Assembly (NCBI GenBank): GCA_002221725.1
Contig: NJFT01000145.1
Coordinates: 1-64,000, forward strand
Direction of reading: 5' to 3'
Source: Scedosporium boydii
Taxonomy: Eukaryota; Ascomycota; Sordariomycetes; Microascales; Microascaceae
Length of the DNA: 64,000 nt
In this document: positions 22,863 through 34,596 of the stretch, in pieces
How positions within the stretch are numbered: the stretch's first letter is position 1
How the letters are laid out: each line of letters begins with the position of its first letter
The notes under the pieces: model-generated
What the model saw: the letters and a program-made list of their open reading frames with translations, nothing else
Databases searched by the model: none
Told to the model about the DNA's origin: nothing
Translations under genes and position numbers: made by a program

Positions 22863-23338
22863 AATTTGGGCGCGCTTGCACGTTAGGACACTGCGATGAA
22901 ATTTGTATTTCTAGTTAGGAATGTGTATATCCTCGTGGGGTGATTACCACGGAACATTCCAGATGGTCCCTTCCCATCACGGCTGGGATAATTAATATTA
23001 ATATCCATTTAATGAAGATGATGACTCTCATGTTGATATAAATGAACTGGCTAATCGCCTGGGGAGGGTCATGTGTGAAAGGTCTACATCTTTTCGTGAG
23101 TCCACGTTGACTTCTTCACTTCCTGTCCAGCAACCGAGGATGCATTTTAAGTGGAATCTTGTTCATCAATTGATATATGTTTAAGCCAGACCAAGATATC
23201 ATCTGCAGAAGACGGCGGTTTCACATCGGACTTCTGTTGCCATCGTCGGTGCAATTGGTTCCATATTTTTCGCCTTCACTTGTGAGTTGCAATTGGACGT
23301 TTAAATCCTCGGTGGAAACAACAAATGACCCGGGGATT
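22863..23338. other. Intergenic between convergent genes
   Basis: 3' UTR-type AT-rich sequence of two convergent genes; nothing else seen. Confidence 0.5.
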
Positions 23339-25761
23339 CTAATATACGGGCTTCTTCCGGAATGGCGACTTTTTAGATGGGGCCGCCCAAAAGTCGTCGT
23401 CTGCCGTCTCAACTACCCCAGGAGTATTCTCTTCCTTCTCTGTGTAGACGGTGAGTGGCGAGGGACGGCTAAGCTCCGCCGATTGGGAACGACTGGATTT
23501 CGAGACGCTGCTCGAGGAGTCTTCGTCCTCGGTGTCCTGGCTCTCATCCGCGTCAAGAAACTCATCTACGTAAATCATTAACGCAGTGTTCGAGATCACC
23601 GAGAAAGACATTGTACTTACAAGATACGCCGGGGGAATGTCGATCCAAGACCAGAAGCTCACGAAGCCCACTCTCCAAAACAGTCAGCTTCTCTGTGTAG
23701 CGGCGCCGCTCCGTTGCGCTCTCCTCGCTCTCCGCAGCCAAGCGAGCCACGTCGTTGACATCCAGGGAATCAACTCTCTCAGGGTTGAAGAGCGATGGCA
23801 GCTTGCTCAACAAGCACTGCTCAATGGCCAGAACGGCCACATCATCAACGAATTTCTCCAGAGCAACCTGCCTCGGGTTTGGTTATATAAACGGCAAAAC
23901 ACTCGATTCATTCCGCGCCGCCTGGGTTCTCACATACCTTGTAGTACGCCTGCATGTAGTCAACAGCCAGTTCACTTCCGTAGCTCTCCATGTCGGTCTT
24001 TTCCTGTTCCACTAGCAAACTCAAGATCGCCGACGGAGAGACAGTCCGAGAAATACCATCCAAGGGACCTTTCAGTCTAAACGACTGGGCCAAGACGTTT
24101 TCGAATCTGGCACGACGTCGCTTGTCCTGTGCTTCCTGGACGTTATCCAAGAGCCTTTGATTGTATGTGATTGGATGGCCATGCAGGTGGGGAGCAAGTA
24201 GGCTTTTGATCTTTTCGTCCGTGACCTGTCTCAGATCGTCAAGCCACTGTGCGATCATTTGGAATATTCCACCCGCTGTCTCTGCGACGGCGATGTGGGC
24301 GAGGATAGCCTTAACTGTCCGATAGACTGCTTCCATGATGGAATCTTTTGCCGCCGCGGCAATTTCTTCCCAAGGCTGGCACTGCTCCGAGAAGAGTTCC
24401 CCAAGGATGAGCGGGTTAAACGTCCCCGGCAACTCGCAGCCTCTGCTCTTTCGCATCAAGTCCTTGACTTCTTTGATGTACTGCGGCCTCAAGACTTCAT
24501 GCGTATCTAGTGTCTCTCCCTCAGGTAAAGTCTCGACAATAGTTACCGTATGCCCCTCCTCTTGCATCTCCTCTTTGAAATCGGAAAAGGCATTCTGAAC
24601 GACGGCGCGCAGGCGGTTCTGGTACCCCAGCTCGGTTTTGGCACTGCTGAAGAAGGAATCCTTATAGAAGCCATCTACAGCATGAGCCATGAGAGTAGAA
24701 AACTCCTGGCTGACCTTCAAGAGATAGTGACGCTGGGTCACGAAGCTCGACCTCTCCGTTCCAAGACGATCAAGTCTGGACTTACAGTCCGCAATGCCGG
24801 CCTTGACATCCTGAAGCAGGTGCGGCAGCTGTCGCAGGATTTGCGCTTTCAAAACATTGCTCAGACGAGGCCTCAATGTTTTCACGCCCAGGCCTTTTGG
24901 GTCCACAGACTGCCAGCTTCCGCTCATGAAGAAGTGTTCCTCGAATTCGTCTCTCTCGGCGTTGGAGGTATTCCGCCTGGCGTAGTCTCTGTTTATGAGG
25001 ACATGCCAGCCCAGTCGGAACACCACGTCCCTGTTTTGGGCGATGTTGATGTACGCCCTCTCGCTGTCCGAACCATCGTCTAGGGTGTCCGGTTTGGTGA
25101 TGATTCCCATCGTCCGAACGCCCTTCGGATCGAGCTCGCGCGCAAGTTCCGTGACTTCTTGAAGGTTGAAGTCGCTCTTGGCTGAGACAACAGCCAGGAT
25201 GATACTCCTGGGTCTGGTCATATACCTTCGCACCATCGCTTTCACGGTGTCAGCACCAGTGATCGATTGGTCTTTGCTACCGGCGCGGAAAAGACCCGGC
25301 AGGTCAACGAGAGTAAGGTGAGGCTGAGTAGGCCCACAGAGCTCGACGCGGAGAGAGTCGGTGCTAAACACCTTTGTATGAGAGAGGCCCATTTCTTCCT
25401 TAGCCTTCTCGATGATAGCTCCGAGATCGAGGTTGGCCAGGTCAGCTTCGTAGCAAAATTTCGACAGACGATCCCTCTCTTCCCCCGATCTATCATCGCC
25501 GGGGTTGATGGAGACTTTGACACTGTCTTTCGGGGCTCGGCGAAGCACTAGCTCAGTGGGGAAGCGTGTGCAGAGATTATCCTTGGTAGGAAAGGACATG
25601 CCGGAAATGGCCTCGAGGACGGAACTCTTCCCGGCCGACTGATCGCCGCATACAATGATCTCGGGCAGATCGATGTATCTGCTGATCCCCTTGGAGCGAA
25701 GCTTGTCGATGACATCGAGGAACTCCCGATGGTCTCTGGACTGGAGCGCGATTGGGTTCAT
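23339..25761 (-). CDS. Dynamin-like GTPase
   Basis: Exons 25761-23938, 23867-23621 and 23565-23339 give 765 residues. The start at 25761 (MNPIALQSRDH) is preferred to an ATG ten codons upstream because family members begin this way. The G1 P-loop GDQSAGKSS is at residues 39-47, followed by PTKDNLCTRFPTE (G2 Thr), DLPGLF (G3) and TKPD (G4). The middle domain follows, with a GTPase-effector-like region that ends in exons 2-3 (VALEKFVDDVAVLAIEQCLL, with a heptad-like ESEESATERRRYTEKL). The last 70 residues are acidic/Ser-rich. Such Mx/DLP-type proteins of ascomycetes probably act in membrane remodelling or stress; there is no PH or TM domain. A decayed paralogue of its P-loop region lies at 27840-27990. 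Confidence 0.92.
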
Positions 25762-27613
25762 GATGGCGGTAGGGACAATAATTGATAACAAACTAAAAAA
25801 TTTGGATAATAAGGACTCAAATGGAAAGGGTCATAGAAACGGAAGAAGAAAATTGCCGAGAACAAGAACATCCTGCTCGAGAGGATCCAGGTCTGATTTA
25901 AATAATAGTGTTTGTACTTTGTGGGCATCCCATCCCCTCACCTCTGATGAGGCCCAGCACCCTGTGGTGGTTCAAACACACGTAGTTCTGATTCGCTAGG
26001 AGTTGGACACGCAAGAACCGCAGACTCTTCGTCGAATGAGATGCGAAGTTGTTGGCCGGCGGCATGTCATCCGACCTATGGTAGCAAACGGTGGCTCGCT
26101 TCGTGTGATGGGAGTGGAAGCGGGCAGCTGAGATTGGAGACATGAGTCTGAGGACTGAGCAGGTATTGGGTGGATATGGATTCGCAAGAAGCAAGCTGCA
26201 AATACATGATGCTTCTGGCTGCCGACGGCCAGCGGTGTGATGGGAATCACTGATGAGGGATCGACCACCGAAGCCGACCAGGAAATATGTACATTGCCAG
26301 TAGGAACGGGCATACGCCTTATCAGAGGACTGGCAATATTAGTAAAGAGAGCGGAAGAGAGACGGAAAGAAAAGGAACAGTATTTAATAGAGCAGAGCCT
26401 CTACTATCGAGTGGACCGCCTTAAAGAAACGCTCCCACGATCCACCATGTCAGGAAGACCGGCAGGTTTGCCGTGATGGTGTATGCATGCGAATTCTATC
26501 TCTACTAGTCCCATACCCACAAAACAGATACACTGACGCCACCAGCCGCCCCTCCTCAACTTCAGCCAGCCTCCTGCAATCAAACGCTCAATTCTCGTCA
26601 TTCTCTTGCGTCCTGCTTCAGATAGCATGCGTCAACCATCACCTTGCCAGCGTGCAGCATAGTGGAAAGGGCGACCAGAGAAACTTACTTGACGTCTGGC
26701 GATCGTAGACTGGGCAGGTGGAGTCCTTCACGAGGATGCGTTGCATTCAGTCTTCGCTGATCCAAAATCCACCGAAGGATTGACTGGGAAGCCATGTATC
26801 ATGCTAAGTAAGAACGTCTTGTATGTCCCTGTCAATATCTTCGTGCAGAGGTGGAGGCCAAGAGAGGTGAGTTTCGGTATGAGCTGCAGCAGTCTCGAAG
26901 TACCCTCGAAGCTAGACTCCAGTTGCAGGGGAAAAAAACTATCCAGAAATGAGCTGAGTGCTGGTCCCTACTTGTGTCACCTCCCATTTTCCCATGCCCG
27001 GTCCCAAGTGACTGACTCCAGCCAAGAATCCGGTGAACCCGAACTTGGCATAAGAACTGACATTCCATCAACAATCAATCCGGCTTTTATTACGGCCGAC
27101 TTCCCGGCTAAGCCATTTGATGTCTCCGGATTCTGTCGTGCCCATCCCCGTTCAACGTGTTGGATGGGATATTCGATCGCAGTTCTGGACTAGGGCGGCA
27201 GACAGCATCGGACAAAAAGCGAGGGAGTCAAAGATGAATGCTGCTGTACGCCTTCGGGATGAAAGAGGAATCTCGCCAAATAACGTTTGCACTATTGATA
27301 GCGGAAAAAGGAGTACGAATAACCTCACGGTAGGATTGGAAGGTGCCCATCTTCAACGACCACTTCCCAATGGAATGGGCCGATATAGAATGGTAAATAA
27401 TATTCTAGGTTTCTATTCGGGAGCTAATTCATCAATGAGCCGTAAGAAACTTCGGCCTACTCGTGATGACCTCTCATACCACATTCTTTGTTTCCTCGCA
27501 ATGCATGCACAACCCAAAGATAATAAAATCCAGCATCCTTTCTAACGAGGAAACTGCCACTCCTCACAACGCTGTTTTTCTAATCGTATTATATTGTCCA
27601 ATTCACTGTCATA
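25762..27613. other. Intergenic
   Basis: 1.85 kb upstream of the dynamin-like gene. Frames at 26741-27193 and 27117-27545 show no recognisable motif. No repeat was noticed. Confidence 0.45.
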
Positions 27614-27838
27614 ATGACACCTCCGCCTTCCACAGAAGGGGATGTGCTCGAGGATTCCCACGAAGACACGGCGGAAGCTGGACCAATGCCGCGCCTCGAG
27701 CATCTCCGGCAGCATCCCATGGTCTCATCCCACGCCCTTCTTACGATTCTTTACGAGATCGACGCAACCACTCCCTATGATGCTCCTCTCAGCGGCCTCT
27801 CCAGATTTTGTGCCGATAATCTGAGTCTCTCGCTGTCG
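27614..27838 (+). pseudogene. Partial duplicate: N-terminal part of an unknown protein
   Basis: An ATG at 27614 opens a frame (MTPPPSTEGDVLEDSHED...). From 27685 it matches, at DNA and protein level, the stretch 46172-46318 upstream of the gene at 46415. Both read PRLEH.RQHP.VSSH, YEID.TT.Y, GLSRFCADNLSLSLS, and the last 32 bases are identical. At 27838 the match stops and the frame runs into antisense dynamin-like sequence. It is therefore a truncated 5' gene fragment fused to another relic. The protein family is not recognised. Confidence 0.65.
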
Positions 27839-27839
27839 A

Positions 27840-27990
27840 AAGACATGCCCGAGATTACCTCGAGGACGGAGCTCTTGCCGGCGGACTGATCACCACACAC
27901 GATGATCTCGGGGAGGTCGACGTATCTGCCGATCCCTTTGGAGCGAAGCTTTGTCGATGACGTCGAGGAACTCCCGATAGTCCTTCATAC
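27840..27990 (-). pseudogene. Decayed dynamin-like GTPase fragment (P-loop region)
   Basis: On the minus strand this matches codons for about residues 9-58 of the intact dynamin-like gene (genomic 25590-25745): YREFLDVIDK..., then a P-loop still readable as GDQSAGKSS. An extra T in AGCTTTGTCG relative to AGCTTGTCG shifts the frame, and there is no downstream GTPase sequence. The differences from the neighbour are numerous (roughly one in six bases), so it came from an older paralogue and not from a recent copy. Confidence 0.75.
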
Positions 27991-28410
27991 TTAGAGTGGT
28001 ATAAAAGCTCTTATTTCTAAATAGGTTATACTATTAATGTAAGGGTAAGAGTAGCTTTATTAGTAGGGGAAGTGAAACATCGCCGCTTCTTTCTAGGCCG
28101 TATTTGTTGATGGGGAGAGTTAGGCCGGGTTTGATGAGAGCGAGTCTATCTATATTATCCCAAGAATATTCACAACCATAGTGTCCGCTGAGGGTATTTA
28201 CGCATTTTATTCTATTCTATTCTAGGTCCGACTTTAGAATAGAAGCAGACTTGAAGGCTTTTCTAGGTTCTAACACATTGTAATTACTATACCCATTAAT
28301 AAGGAAGGGATAAAGTAGAGCGCACTACTACCTACAGCCCTAATAATACCAGCTATTATTTGATAATTGCATCAGGATAGCTAGGATAACTGCCCCGTAA
28401 ACCAACCGTC
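27991..28410. other. AT-rich spacer with TTCTA microsatellite
   Basis: TA-rich sequence with a short ATTCTATTCTATTCTA tandem near 28206-28222 lies between the relic locus and the MFS gene. The composition resembles RIP-affected DNA. No gene seen. Confidence 0.4.
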
Positions 28411-30105
28411 CTATACCTTCCATCGGAACGACTTATTCTGCTTATCCGTGATATCCTCCAAGCCGTGTTGGAATTCCGGCATTCCATACTTTTCATCGCG
28501 GTTCTTATTTCGCCCCGAAAGGAGGAATCTTAGGCATAGTGATATAACGAAGAGAAGAGAGAAGCAAACGAGGATGCCGGTGAAACTCTCATCGTACCGC
28601 GGAGCGTATCGTCTGCCTTTTGTTAAGGCGAGTGCCCATCTCAAATGATCCTGGTGGGGGGAATGGGGAGCGGAAACTTACGCGTGGAAAAGCAGCGGCC
28701 CGATGATGTTGCCAATGCAGTATCCGATCCAGATGCCGGCCGCATACGCTCCTTTTTTGGAATATCCGGCGACATTGGAGGTGCCCAGCGAGATAGCTTG
28801 CAGCCAGCAGGACGAGAAGAAGGAGATAAGATAAAGACCCACGATGCGGCCCGCCCGTTTACTTGATGGAAGTCTCCACCTGTGCGGGGTCAGCTTCCGA
28901 CGCATAAACTTCTAGTAGAATCCGGACAAGAGCTTACAAGAGGCAGCAACCTAGGACGACAGGAAGAGAAGCAATGCAGCAGGTGTACAGCCTTCCAATT
29001 CGGGTCGAACCAAGCCAACCCGCCCCAAGGACGCAGAGGAAAGCCATGAACCCGAAAGGCATATTGAGCAAAAGGGACGTACGCAAGTCGAACCCCATGC
29101 CGGCGAACACAATTGACGAAAAAGTTGTCAGTGTTGCAGCTCCCGTGTTTGAGAGCAGCCCTATCAACGCGAGGCCCCAGAACTGATAGTCGGTGAGCGC
29201 CTCCCACACCTGGGATGGCTTGAACTGCCTGTTCTCCGTGCCAGAATTGTCGCGCCTGATACGCTCTAATAGTAACCTCTTGTCCTCTGGAGACCACCCT
29301 TTCGCTTCGTTGGGCGTATCCGGGAAGACCCAGATGAGAGCGACTCCCCAAGCGAGAGTTATGAGACCAGCGACGATGAACATCCACTGCCAGGACTTCA
29401 GGCGACCTCCCTCAATGTGGGCGAGGCCATAGTTGATGAGCGGGCTGATCAGTAAACTCCCTCCGCTGAATGAATACCACAACGAACTCCGCAAGCTGTG
29501 CTCTTCGTGCGTGTACCAAAGCCCGACGACTAACATGAAGATGGGGCTCACACCACTCTCGACGACTCCTAGGAAGAAACGGTTTGCCAGAATGCCAGAG
29601 TACGATTTGCACGCAGGCGTCGTGAGAACGATGATTGCCCACAAGATGCTGAGAGCGCTGCAGACACGCTTAGGGCGGTACCGCTGGGCGAGGAGGGAGC
29701 AAGGGTACATGCCCACTATGTGGCCGAAGAAGAAGATGAGCATGACCCAAGAGTAGCGGAGACCGGTTTCTAAGTCGAGGTCCGACCGTAGACCGAAGAT
29801 AGCGGCTTGCGAGATGACGGCTTTGTCATAGTATTGCATAGTATAGGTGATGCACAGCTGTTATTCCGAGATTCGGTAAGCTCGATGGGGCTAAGTATCG
29901 CGGGAGGGGGGAGGGGGGGTTTGGAAACGGAAGCACGCACAACAGGCATCAGTTTCCAGTCGATCTTCCGGACGATACGCTTGTTGGTTTCTTTGTCAAG
30001 CGTGATGGATTCGCCGTTGGTGATGTCTTCAATGGCATCGAGTGATGGCTTAGCAGGTGCATCAACATCCTCCTCGGGGAGACTTGTAGTGTAAGAAGCT
30101 CTCAT
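28411..30105 (-). CDS. MFS transporter, anion:cation symporter (Dal5/allantoate permease-like) family
   Basis: Exons 30105-29941, 29857-28938, 28879-28682 and 28612-28411 give 494 residues. The N-terminal cytosolic tail ends TNKRIVRKIDWKLMPV, followed by LCITYTMQYYDKAVISQAAIFGL, the typical ACS-family entry (family members have YLDK/YYDK here). RYRPKR after helix 2 is the MFS loop motif. FFLGVVESGVSPIFMLVVGLWY and YCIGNIIGPLLFHA...APRY match the Dal5/Tna1 pattern. Substrates in the family are organic anions such as allantoate, nicotinate, pantothenate or ureidosuccinate; which one is imported cannot be read from sequence. The acceptor of the last exon was chosen at GGCAG because it restores HARYAPRY. 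It is the first gene of the accessory metabolic stretch. Confidence 0.88.
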
Positions 30106-31578
30106 CTCGGGCAGTGCGGCAGGCTAGACGTGATAAGATACGCGAAGTTTTGGAGGTCGATGAGGAGGTGTATTTTTTGATATACAACGTAGGCCTACAG
30201 ACCTGTCCTCTCTCTCCCCTTTTAAGGGCTGAAGTCCCACACACCTAGGTGATATTAGCTACTTTTAGAGTTTAGTTAAATCTGGGGAAATGCGGGGTGA
30301 AAGTCCGGAATGGGATGTCTGACTCCCAGAATTTAGAGCAAATACTGGGTTGATACACTAGATCCCCACTTGCAGGGCAACTGCTCCTCGCTGCCGTCCG
30401 GGGTCCAGTCCACTTGATCGAGAAGAGAATCAGCACGTATTACCCGTGCCACGTAGCCCCCGGTAGGAGCTGCTCCCCACGTATACGAAAAGCCCACCAC
30501 CCAAGGGAAGGATGGCCGAGCGTAGTATAAGACTACTTTCGGTCAAGTGCCGCGGGCCGTTAGCCGCGACACTTAGAACATCTTTTGCTGTCAATTGGCT
30601 CAGTCGTAAGTGGTCAATCCGGACAAGAACATAAGTAACAAAAGAGCAATACACCAGTAGAGGTGGTCCTAAAATAACAGAGAAAACTATTAAGAAGAAA
30701 TATAAATATCATTACTGTAGGGACCTGCCAGGATGTGAATTTGTGGGACTTAGATTGAAAGTAACTACTTGATGTTCTTTGTAGGTTGGGGGGTGGGGGG
30801 AAACCCCTACAAACCCCTACACCTACTTTGTACTTAACGAGGAACGAGACTTTCGTTTCTCATCTCGTCCTGTAATGCGCTCTCCGCTCCTTTCGTGGTT
30901 TTGCCTATGGGTGGGTTTTTTTTTGTGTGGGTGGGAGCAGTCCTACGTGGGATGCGTGGCTGGATAGTGCCCCACCTGCCCCACGGAAGTTTTCTCAGCT
31001 CGACAGGTGGGTGAGGTTGCCTTCTAAGACTCGGCAGTTCTCGAGATTGTTGTCTATTCCAAGGCATGCTTTCGACCAGCTTTGGGCCTTTATAATACGG
31101 TTAGGTGAATAGAATTCCGTGGTATTAGTGCCGCTTAAAGCGTTCTTTATCAACTGTTGAGTGTAGAAAGAGAATTAGGACTCCGTATTTACAACCATCA
31201 CGTCCGCCCCAAGTCCTCACGAGTCCCCACTTACCCATTTTGACGTCCGTCCTCAGCGATGAACCAGGGCCTTCATTGGCTTGGAACAATTCCGCGTACT
31301 TCCTAACTCCGGCGGGCGGGGAAGCCTTGGCATAACGGCGAAGGTTGGGCGCGCTGCCTTCGGCATCGGTCGAATTGGACTCCGGCGAGACGTTTCAACG
31401 GAGAACGAAACCTTGGTCTCTCGGTTCCTTGTTTCTCTTTGAGCCCAGCGGATTCCCAAGAAATATTGTCGAACCATGTCACCGCTCTGGGCCTACATTA
31501 GGTCGGCCCGTGACATACCTGACTCTAGTCTCCGCCGCTATCCCGAAAGTCACGAGTTGTCCTCCCAACCAGCCCCAT
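30106..31578. other. Intergenic with palindromic element
   Basis: 1.5 kb with AT-rich sequence at 30660-30720, a G/T-rich tract at 30785-30800 and 30900-30935, and the second copy of the 39-bp palindrome at 31477-31515. No supported gene. Confidence 0.45.
31477..31515. repeat. 39-bp palindromic element, copy 2
   Basis: Starts TGTCAC and ends GTGACA, with the core GGGCCTACA then AGGTCGGCCC. Same length and about 90% identical to 7947-7985. Confidence 0.7.
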
Positions 31579-33856
31579 CTAGGAGCAGGGATTCTCCTGG
31601 GATTCATGCCCGTTAAATAAGAGCAGATCCGGGTTTATGCACAGCTCGTTTTTCCAATCCTGGTAATCAGGCGTATCTGCGGGGAGGCCCGAGAATCCCC
31701 GTATACCCGTCTTCATCTCTTGTCCCTTCTCTAGCGCTAGAGTTTTGTCAAGAGCCATAAAGTCGTCTATCGCAACGCCTCCTTCAAATGCTCGTATATA
31801 TATCTGGGCTAAGTCACTCTGCATTCCGACATCTGGCCCCACTCCCGTGTCGTCGTCAGTGTGGACACATGAGTTGGCCTTGAATGAGCCCGCTACGCTC
31901 AAAGGTGCAAGTGCCTCGGGCGTGGCGGCTCCCGGTCTAGGGTTGTCTGCGTCGTCATCGGTGAGCTGTCCTTGCAGCATTCTCGGGAAGTCCTGCTCGC
32001 CTGGCAAATGACCCGCGCTGAGACTAAGATCCACTGTGAGGGCCAATCTCATGTAACAAACAGCGTGGAAATCCGTGATGTCCATCCAGCAAGTAGTATG
32101 TGTATGCATATATATAGAAGTCCGCGAAAAATTAGACTCAATGTGCTGAACGAGCTGGTTTTGGCGAAGGATTACTCGGATCGTCTCCATAAGGCCCTCA
32201 ACCCCTTCGTAAAGAGGGTCATAGGTTTTCATAGCCTTCGTGAAAATATATGCGCTAGGATTCAACGAAAGGTTCCGCATCTTATAGTTGACCGTCTGCA
32301 AAGCGAGTGGAAACGCGATGCACGGGATGCTGCAGTACTTTGGTTTCAGTTGCCTCTCTCACGCCGGGGCGAGGGGTCACACACAGGACTTACACGCTGA
32401 TGGGGAGGAAGCGGGCTAATTGAAGTTCCATCAGGGTCGACAGGCACCTGCCGATGGCAGCAGTCGCTTTTTGCACCTCTTCATGGAATACCAGCACGTC
32501 CTGGGCTGTGACGGTGGGTGGGTCATAGTGCAATAGCATCTGCCCATTTGCTAACGCAATCTTTGCCGAGCTGTGGGCATTGGTTCGACAGAGTCAGCTT
32601 CATAGCGGTCGTCCAGTGGGATTTCGGACATACTAGTAGTAAATGTGCTGTAGATTCGTAAAGAGTATCACCGATGGGTGGATTAGCTCCGTTCCATCTG
32701 TCTTAGAGCCACCAGCTCCGGCTCCTTGACAGTTATCCAGTTTCTGCGCCGTGTTGCTGTGCCACCGATCCAAGGTTGCTTTGCATTCCAATATCCTAGT
32801 AGTCCTTTCAACCAGCCCGTATTGTTTCATTGCGTCTGACAGACCTGCTTGGCAGGGGAAGAGCAGCTTAGATATGTCCGTCAGGTACATGCACATCTCA
32901 GCAAAACCCAAGAAGGTTATGATTAGATGCCTTTTTGTCTGAGGATCATATACCCTCGATTCATGTATCTCATGCTCCAAGTCTTCGAAGGCCAATGAGA
33001 ACCTGACGCTCGCATACAATTCTGGTCCTCCGATCTGGCAAGATCGTCTCAATGCAATTGCCGAGATGCAATCGCGAACAATGCAGCAGCCCCACAGCCT
33101 CTTCAGGGAGATCTGCTCAAGGATCTTGGTGGGGTTCGTCTTTGGTGCTAATCCAAAGTTCCACTGATGGGCTTGAACAGATTTGGCGTTCTCGATGGCA
33201 ATCCGTAGCCAGGCTGCGTTTGGTTTGCTCGCAGCTTCTTCAAACGGCGGTGTCCAGTATGAGAGTAATATCGCAGCCTGGGCGATGTGAAGCCGTGAGT
33301 GTTCCGTTTCGAAGTTATACAATGTCTTGGCTCGGCCGTACATGGCCCGCCGAGCATCCCGAGCAGAGACGTAGCCGAGCTTTTCCAGCGTTCTCAGGCC
33401 AACGAAACTACAAGCGGCAAGGAGCATTCCCTGAAGCACGAGGAGCGGAAATCCGGGGGTTTGGCAATCATCCGCCTCTTCGGTGCCATGATACATTTTC
33501 CAAAAGAACGCCTCGTCTATAAGCGGAAGGAACGGATGGACATAACGAAAATACTGTTGAAGAAACTCATCGAGATAGGCGCGCGAGGGGACTCGGAGGC
33601 ATTGTTTGAGGTCCAGATAGTTGACGTCCTCCGGTGGTAGTCTGTGGAGGTTGGACACAGTGATGAATGGATACGTAGAATATGGCACGGTGGTTGTAAA
33701 CGTGCGCTCATTTTGCCGGAACAGGTGCCAGGGAGTGGTGGCATCTAGGTCCCGCGAGTCCTTAACACGCGAAGAAGCACTGCACGGACACGTGCATTCG
33801 GCTCGCTCGTCAGGCGGCCCCTGATCCACACAGGGGCTGTGGAGCGTAGAAGACAT
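31579..33856 (-). CDS. Fungal-specific transcription factor domain protein (CTF1/FarA-like), no zinc cluster
   Basis: Exons 33856-32634, 32570-32394 and 32329-31579 give 716 residues. The central region carries the Fungal_trans pattern: LPPEDVNYLDLKQCLRVPS, FLQQYFRYVHPFLPLIDEAFFW, AACSFVGLRTLEKLGY, LLSYWTPPFEE, KRLWGCCIVRDCISAIALRR. This closely resembles cutinase transcription factor 1 and the fatty-acid regulators FarA/FarB. A Zn2Cys6 motif (CxxCRxRKxKCD) is expected at the N-terminus, but the 60 residues before the domain have only scattered Cys (CTCPCS). The 200 bp upstream also show none in any minus frame. The protein may be truncated, may use an unseen distant 5' exon, or may act without DNA binding. 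It is divergent from an acyl-CoA synthetase gene. Confidence 0.8.
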
Positions 33857-34596
33857 AGTACCGCCCGAGCTCTGGCCTTGGGCTGTAGAGCAGCGCCCTC
33901 GATGTCAATGTCGGTCGGATCAACGACCGTCGGTGGCTTTGTTATATTAATGTTTCCAGATTTTCGTTAAAGTCAATTTCTGACCTTGTTAACTAGATAA
34001 GGAAGCCGCTTCGACCTCACAAATAGGCCAGGCGTCGTGACCGTCTACGATGCTGTAGCACTCTGTAAGCTTGCTGGCAGTAGAGCTAAGGGGCAGGGCT
34101 CATTACCTTCTGCAGGCCGTCTCGGGGATGACACAGGTCCCCTCGTCGCGTACGCAGTTCGAGCAAGGGCTACAAATACTAGCAACGTTGCATTTGACTT
34201 TGCGCTGGTGACAAACACAACACGCCTTGCAGGTTCAAGTACGGGTGCAGGTTTTCTCTGGCCGCAATTGAAGGCCGGACCCTATGGGGGCTCCGGAGAA
34301 CACACGATGAGAAATCTAGGCGGCGGCGAATGGCAAGATGAGAGGACTCAGGTCATCGTTTAGCCACATGACGGTCCTTGACGGTGACCAACTAAGGCAT
34401 AACGCGGCTGCTCCGTCAGTAAAGTCCAGGCGCCGGGTTGATACTGCCGAGCCAAGTGTTTTGGCAGCCCCACATAGATTCTCGGCGGCCTGGAAACCTG
34501 CCGAACCTGCTATCATATATTTTGATCCAATCATCCTGAATGCAGCTTCTCAACCCTGTCACAGCTCAACACCATCCCGTACCATTAGCAGAAAGA
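33857..34596. promoter_or_regulatory. Shared divergent promoter of the CTF1-like regulator and the acyl-CoA synthetase
   Basis: 740 bp between the two ATGs. It holds the 18-bp inverted repeat at 33912-33929, an AT-rich TTATATTAAT near the regulator and ATCATATATTTTG near 34512 before the synthetase. I looked for the FarA-type CCTCGG/CCGAGG motif here and did not find it. Confidence 0.5.
33912..33929. promoter_or_regulatory. Perfect inverted repeat CGGTCG-N6-CGACCG, candidate zinc-cluster factor site
   Basis: The palindrome contains CGG at 33912-33914 and CCG at 33927-33929 with 12 bases between, the everted/inverted CGG-triplet layout used by binuclear zinc-cluster regulators. It lies about 56 bp upstream of the CTF1-like regulator ATG. 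Confidence 0.45.
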
